This document shows, one piece after another, positions 9,291-16,931 of a stretch of DNA of 23,528 bases; position 1 is the stretch's first letter, and every line of letters begins with the position of its first letter. The notes beneath the pieces are model-generated. The model searched no databases. It was not told the DNA's origin and worked only from the letters and a program-made list of their open reading frames with translations. The position numbers were made by a program, and so were the translations under genes. The stretch is from Haplomitrium mnioides (Eukaryota; Marchantiophyta; Haplomitriopsida; Calobryales): positions 1 through 23,528 of the forward strand of contig JBNGIS010018771.1 of the NCBI GenBank assembly GCA_049999725.1, in the 5' to 3' direction.

Positions 9291-12200
9291 TCAGAACAAT
9301 CCCAGCATTTTTAGTTCATTGATGTGCCCAGAGTCCAGTTGTGCCGGCTCCTCATTTTCACTTAAATTTTCAACAACATATTCCTGCAAAACACACAGCC
9401 AAATTATAACAATTCAATCTGAACATGAAAAACTAGATCTGGTGAACATCAAACCATAATTTATATCCACAGGCAAGTTTATCACAACATGAGAGCTATT
9501 CAGTTCAGTACACAGCTCTCCTATATCAAATTATGCATAGCATCAACGAGATTCACCTCAATTTCAAACTGTTAACAATAAAAATACAGATCTTAATTAG
9601 TGTAAATGGGAAAATGTTCCATCTTCAGGAACACTCCAAATAAAGGGCATAAAGCTAGCAGTAAAAAAACCCACTAGGATGTGATGGCAACCAGTTGGAA
9701 GTTCCAATAGTCTAGGAAAAATACAGAACATCAACTCACCACAACATAGAGTGACACCCCACATTGTAAGGTCAGTCAAACAGCTTCAGACCAATCAGCC
9801 TTAACATCGTAACCTTCAAACAAGTAGTACCTTTGTAAGTTCCTGCTTTGCAAGAATATGGTAATGACGATTGCTGATGTTTTGCCCACAAATTATGGCA
9901 ATGAAAAAGCCATACAGTAGTCCCACCAACAGAGCCACTACAACTGCCAGGTTTAGAAGAAAACATATGGTTAGGGTGATCAATTTGCTTGTGGCTAATG
10001 CTACAGACAAAGAAGGATAACCCATACCAAAGAGATCAGAAAACATATATCAACATTCAAATCTCGGCCAGCTTCTGTTTAAACATTTGGATGTATGACC
10101 AAGAATACACCTAAGTCTGCACAATAATATAGTTATGAAGTTGTGGAGAGTAAAACATCAGCAACTAACCACCAAAAAATAAATAAAAATGGAAACTGCA
10201 ATAGTCTGGGAAAAACCTACACACATCACAACTGCGCAACACATAGAGTGCAGCCTTCACAATGTGGTGTCAGACACAAAGTTTCAGACTATTCAGCCAT
10301 TCCCAACAGCAGGTCCTGATCAATCTTCATACTGAGGTTCTGCCACTTTCCGGATGTAATGGGAAAACTCAGTCATGATGATGCCTAGGACTCCACCAAG
10401 AATCCACAATAACAATGGATCACTTGTACAAGCCTTAGAAGTGGTCTCAGAAAAATTACCTACTAAAGTGTAAAAGCCATATGGATGATGCTCGTAGCCA
10501 AACATCTCCCTGAGGTCGTCCCCATAAAATGCATAGACCAAAAGCCCTAGTGATGCCACCACCTGTTTGAAAGGAAAAAGAATGAAAAGTTTATACTTAT
10601 ACATTTTCATAGGTGAATCATTGTTATGCAGACATTTCTCACTTCTTAGATAAAGAGGTATCAGCTTGCCCTGTGTAAAAACTTGCTGCCTTCTACAAAG
10701 AGACTCTAGGGGAAATACATCATATGTGTGAAATCCCAAGCTACAAATCATCAAGGAATCCTGCTCTCTTTAGACATAAGCAAATGGGATGATGTTGGCT
10801 GTATTCCATCATCAGCAGACACTTTCAGTGCCATCTAAATTCCAAAATCTATCCTCCTAAACTTTTACTATTTAGTCACCCTCAGTACTCACTTTAAAAT
10901 GGAGAGGTTCTTTATAATCTTGGGGATTACCAGCTAATGACTGCTCTATTCCATACAGATTAAAATTGATGGAGGAATGTACACATGGTCGCTTTGTTCT
11001 CAAACCAAAGTGTGCCACATTAAGCAAAGTTTCGCAGAATCCCCAGATCAGTGCATCCAGGAATGCTTTCAAACATGAGGTCGCATCCTAAATACCAGAA
11101 TAGATTTGTCTTAAAAGACATTTTCAGCAGAGTATGATGATTACAGTCCATAGCATAATAGACAGTGGCAACTCATCCTCGTCCATATCTTTTTATTTTG
11201 ACTGAAAGAAAAATTTAGTTGCAAAGGCAGAGTCACAGAAAATCTTTTAAATTTCAACAAGTATTCCTACAATTCCAGTTGCAATGACAATATAGTTATG
11301 AAGTAAAACTAACCACAAAAACAAATAAATGGAAGCTGCAGTAGTCTAGGAAAAACCTACACACATCACAACTCCACAACACATAGAGTGCAAGCTTTAC
11401 AATGTGGTGTCAGACACAAAGTTTCAAATTATTCAGCCTCATCATGTGTAGCAGTGACAAGTTGCCACAACTTCATGCTGCTTTTCATCAGTTCCCAACA
11501 GCAGGTCTAGATCTTCATACTGAGTTTCTGCCACTTTTTGGAAGTAACGGGAAAACTCAGTCATGATGCTACCAAACACTCCACCAAGAATCCAAACTAA
11601 TCAAAATCTGTAAGATCTCAAGCATCAGCTTGAGACATCATTCATTTAGTTTGGCCTTGTCAAGCAGACCTCCAAGAGAAAAACTCTCAGAGAGGTCTGC
11701 TGAAAGGTTAGTGATTGGACCTTCTGCACATAGCACATGAAGCACATCATTAGTGACTACTTAGATGCAGAACATCCACAAAAGTCACTGGCCAATACAG
11801 CTATGAAGATGTGGAGAGTAAAACTAACCATATGAACAAAGAAATGGAAATTGCAATAATCTAGGAAAAACCTATATATGGCACAACTGCACAGCACATA
11901 GAGTGCAGCCTACACAACGTGGTGTCAGACACAAAGTTTCAGACTAATCAGCCTTGCCATGTGTAGCAGTGACAAGCTGCCACAACTTTGTGCTGATTTC
12001 ATCAGTTCCTGACAGCAGGTCCAGATCTTTGTACTGAGTTTTTTCTCTTCTCCGGAAGTAGCGAGAAAACTCAACAATCATCAGCATTAATGCAGTTTCT
12101 TGCTGCTCCTAACAATCACCACATTTCCTTCTATCTGGAAAGATAGTAAGGACCCACCTTGCCAAACATTCTCCACCTTTCCAAAACCAAAGAGGGTTTA

Positions 12201-13915
12201 TCCAGAATTAATAGCCTCACCTTCCTTGTGGTGTAGATAACTCATCTGTCTACAATCACATGGCTTGCTTCATTCTATCCAGTTGACCGTCAGAGAGAGC
12301 CCTAATTCTATCAAAATGGAAAAACCATCAAAGTACTTTATGATAAATATGTGGTCCTGAATTTAGAAGGCAACACTGCCCACTGATATGAGATGATCTT
12401 TTAAAGGAGGACACAGGATAGACAGACAGAAAGAGAATTCATTGTTGTGGCAACAAAGGGCTGCCCACGAGTGACAACTACGGGTCCATGCGGTTTTCCA
12501 GAGATTGTTCACAAAGGTGTTGACAACCTGCAAGAAAGGGCTGAGGAAGGCTTCTTCTATGGTCCAAATTTACGATAGACGATAAAAACTGATATAGAAA
12601 ACGCCAAAAAACGGCCAGTCATGATTGGTTGTTGATGTGGTCTTTTGTTCCAGCCACATGCACCTCCAAGGCTGCTCCCAGTGCCAGGATTGCAACCATG
12701 CCAGCTGCAAAAGATAATCAACAGACTTGAATGATATCCACGTACTCCCAAGAGAAACAGAGCCTTCAGGAAACCTCTCCTTTGTTGTATTCACTTAGCT
12801 GCAAAGTTCAGCAGAAATTTTTCATCTGCAGCCTCCCTTTGTACTAATTGCTGAATTCAAATTCAAAACCTTCATATAAAAGACGTCCAGGCTTGCCAGA
12901 TCATTTACAATTATCTTACATGTTACTCTTACAAGCTGGAATGCCAATGAACAGTACTATAAAATCTAAGCCACTCACCAATTGCACAATTATGAAAATT
13001 GCAGCATGATCCCTGACAACAAGTAATTGAAATTTCAGTCGCAGCCACCAACGATCAGGTGGCATACTTGCCCGCAAGTGAAAAACTGCCCTGCATTCTG
13101 TACAATGTGCAAAAGCAAATCCCTCCTGTGTCATCCAATAGTCCCAGTTAGTATACCTCTGCCATCCTTGGAACTGGTTGATGAGAATCCTATTATGAAA
13201 AACTACTTCATGCAAATGTATGTGCCCACTCACCAGTATTTATGGCTAATCCTTTGCCTTTAAACTTAATGCACAGAATATTTACTGTCAGATGTAACCG
13301 AGGTCACATTGCCTCTGTTAACGGTCATGAAACAACTCCTGAAGCGATTGACCAGAGGGCCAATTATAAGGATTGCAAAAATATACCTTGGCAGCCCTCC
13401 AGTTGTCCAGGCAAAATCTATGGACAAACTTTTGCGTTCCCCTGCATCTACAAGGTGCGATCAAATCCTCCCCTGGGAAATAACAAAAGAGTTAAAAATG
13501 CTACATCCAGGTAACAAGAGCCCTTATTACTAGTATGCCCCCTTAAGTAGTCAATGTCGTCACCATTTCCTGCGAATTAGAAAACCGCTGGCTAAAAGCC
13601 TTAAAACAGAATTCCAACATTGTTGCAGAAAAAGAGACGTGACATGCCTCCAGATTCCAGACAAATTCGGCATTGTGGTTCATCGGTGCTTGCATTATCA
13701 ACAGCTGCTTCTTTATGGTGATATGAGTGTGAACGGATTTGGATAAGAGGTATCCCTTCTGGATTGCCGCTGGAAGCATTTTTTTCTGAACTGCTCCCGC
13801 TGCTTTCTTCATCGGTATGGACAATAGGACGCAGAACCGGTAGCCAAGCCTCTTCATCTCCACATAAAGACTCTTCGGGCGATGAATCCTCCCGACCACC
13901 TCTCTTCACTCCCAT
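9291..13915 (-). CDS. RING-CH (MARCH-like) membrane E3 ubiquitin ligase, six exons, 269 aa
   Basis: Exons read on the minus strand: 13915-13648, 13472-13387, 13125-12979, 10562-10460, 9943-9831 and 9383-9291. They total 810 nt with phases 1,0,0,1,0 and no internal stop. The RING-CH finger has the C4HC3 ligands C82, C85, C97, C99, H107, C110, C126 and C129. This finger recruits an E2 and transfers ubiquitin to membrane substrates. Two hydrophobic segments (about 159-180 and 198-220) flank a short loop with REMFGYEHHPYGFYTL, so both ends probably face the cytosol. The C-tail holds RHYHILAKQELTKEYVVE and ends ELKMLGLF. The length and these motifs fit the small plant RING-CH family. The N-terminal 75 residues are Ser/Glu-rich. 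Intron 1 is GC-AG; introns 2-5 are GT-AG. The start is the first in-frame Met. An AG at 13928-13927 could end a 5'-UTR intron. The substrate is unknown. Confidence 0.93.
9384..9830 (-). other. Intron 5 of the RING-CH gene, with repeat copy E
   Basis: The donor AAG/GTACTA is at 9830 and the acceptor TTTTGCAG ends at 9384. At about 9701-9805 it holds a diverged partial copy (E) of the repeat seen in introns 3 and 4, recognised from AATAGTCTAGGAAAAA, ACAACATAGAGTG and CTTCAGACCAATCAGCC in order. Confidence 0.75.
10128..10440 (-). repeat. Repeat copy B in intron 4, coding-like end in frame with exon 4
   Basis: It shares with copies C and D the ordered blocks ATAGTTATGAAG, AATAGTCTGGGAAAAACC, ACACATAGAGTGCAG, GTGGTGTCAGACACAAAG and GGGAAAACTCAGTCATGATG. 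On the minus strand the right half translates as LLLWILGGVLGIIMTEFSHY, then IRKVAEPQYED and a stop at 10322-10320. The left half looks like 3' UTR. It lies inside intron 4 and starts within the reading frame that runs out of exon 4. Confidence 0.8.
11291..11600 (-). repeat. Repeat copy C in intron 3
   Basis: The order of blocks is the same as in copy B: TATAGTTATGAAG at 11291, AGTAGTCTAGGAAAAACC, ACATAGAGTGCAAG and GTGGTGTCAGACACAAAG. It then has GTAGCAGTGACAAGTTGCCACAA, shared with copies A and D but missing from B. The minus-strand reading is WILGGVFGSIMTEFSRYFQK followed by VAETQYEDLDLLLGTDE, then frame breaks. There is no acceptor in a compatible phase just upstream, so it is unlikely to be a used exon. 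Confidence 0.8.
11616..11700. repeat. Two adjacent inverted repeats in intron 3
   Basis: TCTCAAGC (11616-11623) and GCTTGAGA (11628-11635) form a perfect 8-bp stem with a 4-nt loop. GCAGACCTC (11664-11672) and GAGGTCTGC (11692-11700) form a perfect 9-bp stem with a 19-nt loop that can pair further (GAGA with CTCT). No function is assigned. Confidence 0.65.
11798..12092 (-). repeat. Repeat copy D in intron 3
   Basis: It has the same ordered blocks as copy C, beginning ACAGCTATGAAGATGTGGAG. This copy keeps the longest open coding-like segment: on the minus strand FSRYFRRREKTQYKDLDLLS and then GTDEISTKLWQLVTATHGKAD and a stop. Since A, C and D share the LWQLVTA-type ending, it was probably once a real C-terminus. 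The protein is not recognised. Confidence 0.8.
12093..12978 (-). other. Proximal part of intron 3 of the RING-CH gene
   Basis: The donor TTG/GTGAGT at 12978 opens the 2416-bp intron 3 (12978-10563). Besides copies C and D, the intron contains a short hydrophobic reading (GMVAILALGAALEVHVAGT, 12705-12650) right after a good acceptor (TTATCTTTTGCAG). This could be a cryptic or relic exon. No TE is recognised in this part. Confidence 0.6.
13473..13647 (-). other. Intron 1 of the RING-CH gene, GC-AG type
   Basis: The exon-intron junction is GGAG/GCATGT and the acceptor TTTTCCCAG ends at 13473. Joining them keeps the RING-CH spacing (CRICLESGG then EDLIAPC). The nearest in-frame GT donor (CAC/GTCTCT, 9 nt on) would insert three residues (MSR) between the second and third zinc ligands and is a poor donor. 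Confidence 0.85.
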
Positions 13916-14338
13916 TTGGTTATATACTGCAAAGTATACATAGACAAGAACTTCGGACGCTCACACAAGAGAATCGCAGGCATCATCGAGCAAACCTCCG
14001 CGAAGAAATTCCCGAGTTGCAAGTTTGTTAAGTGGAATAGAATTGACTCTCATGTTGTTTATGTCATGCATACACATTTTGTCTTCTAAGGATTGCATCA
14101 ATATACAGCACCACCTGCGCTGATTTTGATCCGTGGAAACCATTTAGGGTGGTAGCCCATATTAGTCTAAAATCACAACTTCAAAATAGAGGTACGCAAA
14201 GAAAGCCTAGACCCACAAGTCAAAAGTAATAATCAATCCAATGAATGTTTCTCCAAAGTGGAAAGAGCTTCTCTTCACTACCTTGTGTGTATAGTCTTAC
14301 TTCCAATCCAACTTACTACACTTGCTGCCATGCTCAAG
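13916..14338 (-). promoter_or_regulatory. Upstream region of the RING-CH gene
   Basis: This 420-bp stretch lies between the start codon and the minisatellite and must hold the 5' UTR and core promoter if transcription is conventional. No TATA box at a convincing distance is seen; TATATAA at about 13925 is too close to the ATG. A 60-codon upstream ORF (14143-13961) would act as a uORF if transcribed. This is positional inference. Confidence 0.35.
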
Positions 14339-14934
14339 CTTCTCAACATGCAATACTTTCTCTTGCTACATTTGCTTATGAGTTTCTTTGTCATACTCAC
14401 ACTTCTCAACATGCAATACTTTCTCTCGCTACATTTGCTTATGAGTTTCTTTGCCATGCTCACGCTTCTCAACATGCAATCCTTTCTCTCTCTACACTTG
14501 CTTATGAGTTTCTTTGCCATGCTCGGGCTTCTCAACATGCAATGCTTTCTCTCTCTACACTTGCTTATGAGTTTCTTTGCCATGCTCAGGCTTCTCAACA
14601 TGCAATGCTTTCTCTCACTATACTTGATTATGAGTTTCTTCCCATGTTCACGCTTCTCAACATGCAATGCTTTCTCTCCCTACACTTGCTTATGAGTTTC
14701 TTTGCCATGTTGAGGCTTCTCAACATGCAATGTTTTCTCTCACTACACTTGCTTATGAGTTTCTTTGCCATACTCACGCTTCTCAACATGCAATGCTTTA
14801 TCTCATTACACTTGCTTATGAGTTTCTTTGTCATGCTCAAACTTCTCAACATGCAGTGCTTTCTCTCACTACACTTACTTATGAGTTTCTTTGCCATCCT
14901 TACGCTTCTCAACATGCAATGCTTTCTCTCACAT
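14339..14934. repeat. 63-bp minisatellite, about 9.5 units
   Basis: CTTCTCAACATGCA begins at 14339, 14402, 14465, 14528, 14591, 14653, 14716, 14779, 14842 and 14905. Spacing is 63 bp throughout except one 62-bp unit. The rest of each unit contains TTTCTCT, ACTTGCTTATGAGTTTCTTTG and CCATGCTCA. Because 63 is a multiple of three and the unit lacks stops, long ORFs exist in two plus frames (the 279-codon one at 14245-15084) and one minus frame (21-residue unit with MAKKLISKC and KHCMLRS). These are products of the repeat and I do not call genes from them. Confidence 0.97.
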
Positions 14935-15262
14935 GTATATATACAAGCATTGAGATTTATTTCTTCTATCATTAGGAAGAGTTTGCAAATATTGACATAC
15001 TCAAGTTCATATCATTTGAATTTGATCGAACAAGCATTGCTAATTGAAACTAAGTTCTCATGTCATTCTTCTTGCTATTGCTAGCTAGTTTCTAAAATGC
15101 TCAGCTTTTAGAACATTTACTATTTGCATTAACTCTAACATGACTACTTGTTTTTGCATATATATGTTTGATGTTACCAATCTAGTAGCTTCTAAATTCA
15201 ATACCAAATATAAGTGATATAACTACCAATTTTGCTTTGATTTATTTTTTCTTTCTTGTATT

Positions 15263-15267
15263 ATATA
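15263..15267. repeat. Left target-site duplication (ATATA) of the small LTR element
   Basis: ATATA abuts the TGCAATAATA terminus at 15268 and is repeated at 16927-16931 after the second LTR. The sequence is low complexity, so its weight is moderate. Confidence 0.65.
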
Positions 15268-15679
15268 TGCAATAATATCATCATGATGTTGTGTTATTTA
15301 TAAGAAAATAGAGAAGAGTGAAGGAAATAGTAGTCACTATCAAAGTAGTATTACTTTCAATGAAGTAGTATAAAGAGTAATTGGTAGAAGCTACCAAAGT
15401 ATGATTACTTTTAATGAAATGGTATAAGTTTTTTTGTCTTTAAAGTCACTTCTAGAGAAGTAAAATAAGATTAATTTAGATCTAAAAGTTGAAGTAATTT
15501 GTAGAAACAAAAGAAGTAAGATAACACCTCATTCTCAAGTATACATAAGAAGTCTTCATTTCTCAACTTCTCTTTCTGAAGTTCTTCTCAATTGGTTTGA
15601 GCTTTCGATTAGTAGACTCTATTGGAGTTTATCTTTTGAGTTATTACTCATTTAAAGTTTGTCTTTGAGTTCTTTTACA
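15268..15679 (+). repeat. 5' LTR of the small element
   Basis: It starts TGCAATAATATC and ends GAGTTCTTTTACA. It aligns along its length with 16449-16926, sharing GTGTTATTTATA, AAAGTTGAAGTAAT, TCTCAATTGGTT and GAGTTATTACTCA in order. Confidence 0.88.
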
Positions 15680-15693
15680 TTGGTATCCAAGCT
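15680..15693 (+). other. Primer-binding site of the small element
   Basis: TTGGTATCCAAGC follows the 5' LTR directly. It differs at two positions from TGGTATCAGAGC, the complement of the initiator-Met tRNA 3' end used by many plant LTR elements. Confidence 0.7.
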
Positions 15694-15833
15694 ATTAGTA
15701 GTAAGTTACAAATAGAATCAAGGAACAAGTGAAGCAATGATTCAAGAAATGCAACAAATATTCATTTTCATTTTCCAAAGCCAGAGTATATGATGAGAAT
15801 TCAGTTCTTAGTATCACTGAAAATTTTTCATTT

Positions 15834-16300
15834 AATTTCAAACAATTTTTTGAAGCTACAAATATTAGAGAAGATGATTGGAGAAATTTATTTACGTCAT
15901 GTCAATTAGAAAGAGCTACAAAAACTAAGTGGATATTTCAAATAGAGCAAACACAATGTGGATTTTTTCCTCTTATTAATTCATGATATGAGCTCAAAAC
16001 TGCAATAATTTCAAGATTTAGAGCTCTAAATGCTCAAAAAAAAAAAAACAGGAGATCGTCTAGTGGAGTCAAAGCAAATTGGTGCAGTAAGTAACTATAT
16101 TGCTTAATTTTTAAATGCCATTATGCAGATTCTCAATATAGAAGAAGTAGAAGTAATAGATCTTTTTGTTTCTAGCTTTATCTTCTTTTCCAAATCATAT
16201 TCAACTTCCTTCTCCATCTATTGTTGTTGATCCTCATGAAGAATATAAACTTGATCATATTTTAGCAAAGATAGTTATCAATCGTAGGTGATAACTACAA
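15834..16300 (+). pseudogene. Gag remnant of the small LTR element
   Basis: The plus strand reads NFKQFFEATNIREDDWRNLF, then ATKTKWIFQIEQ, a stop at 15984-15986 and ELKTAIISRFRALNAQ. After an A-run (16036-16049) it continues in another frame as LVESKQIGAVSNYIA, a stop, and FLNAIMQILNIEEVEVIDLF. The order (W...W, a following F-x-x-x-I-x-x-RF, then the Q-x-G-x-V-x-x-Y block) is that of the Ty3-type retrotransposon gag domain. At least two stops and one frameshift break it. Confidence 0.75.
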
Positions 16301-16448
16301 GTTCAACACAAAGTTTTGTAGAAAGAATATCCACTTCATTATGCTACTTGAGAGCCTTGTTATAATATTGAGAATGTTCAAGATGTTATTTGACTATTTG
16401 AAATTACCGCTAATGATAAGGACGTCATTGACTAAAATGCATGTATTA

Positions 16449-16926
16449 TATAATAATACAAGCATGATATCGTGTTATTTATAGGAAAATAAAGAGGAGT
16501 AAAGGAAGTGGTAGTAACTAACAAAGTAGGATTATTTTTAGTGAAATGATATAAGAAGGAAATAATAGTGACTACCAAAGTAGAATTATTTTTAGTGAAA
16601 TGGAATAAGGCTATTTGTCTTTAAAGTTGGTTTTTAGAAAAATAGCATAAGATCACTTTTAGGGCTAAAAGTTGAAGTAATGTGTAGGTAAAGGAAGTAA
16701 TATGACACCTATTTCTCAAGTATGAATAGAATAGCTTCAACCAACTTCATTATGGAGTTCCTCTCAATTGGTTGGAGCTTTGTTCTTCCATCCTCTTTGT
16801 AGGATTGCTTTTATCGACAATTGGTTGGTTTGTTGATTGCTTATCTTGGCATTTGGTTGGTTAACTCTATTAGAGTTTATCTTTGAGTTATTACTCAGTT
16901 AGAGTTTATCTTTGAGATCTTTTACA
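16449..16926 (+). repeat. 3' LTR of the small element
   Basis: It aligns with the 5' LTR from its first base (TATAATAATAC, where the canonical TG has become TA) to TTTTACA at 16926. It is 66 bp longer, mostly through an insertion around 16780-16855. No clear polypurine tract precedes it. Confidence 0.85.
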
Positions 16927-16931
16927 ATATA
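16927..16931. repeat. Right target-site duplication (ATATA) of the small LTR element
   Basis: ATATA follows the 3' LTR and matches 15263-15267. Confidence 0.65.

Larger units (their letters stand above)
15268..16926 (+). mobile_element. Compact non-autonomous LTR retrotransposon (TR-GAG-like), 1.66 kb
   Basis: There are two direct LTRs (15268-15679 and 16449-16926), a primer-binding site straight after the first LTR, an ATATA target duplication, and a 769-bp interior carrying only a gag remnant. There is no pol. TR-GAG elements are known plant LTR elements with gag alone, and the size and content match. The LTRs are clearly diverged and gag has stops, so this is an old, immobile copy. It is unrelated in visible sequence to the gypsy copy at 1-6620. 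Confidence 0.85.

Noticed and set aside
10460-10463. GTAGGT donor at 10463 as the end of exon 4
   Set aside because: It would leave phase 0, whereas the exon 5 acceptor at 9944 needs phase 1; GTAG/GTAATT fits and keeps the membrane segment length.
13027-13514. Plus-strand ORFs opposite the RING-CH exons 2 and 3
   Set aside because: They are antisense shadows of the minus-strand exons, which carry the recognisable domain.
13638-13648. Alternative GT donor for intron 1 (CAC/GTCTCT)
   Set aside because: It is in frame but weak, and would insert three residues into the conserved spacing of the zinc finger; GC at 13647 fits both consensus and protein.
14245-15084. 279-codon plus-strand ORF and two other long ORFs over the same stretch
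   Set aside because: They are a product of a 63-bp tandem unit that has no stop in three frames; there is no start context, no domain and one frame-breaking 62-bp unit.
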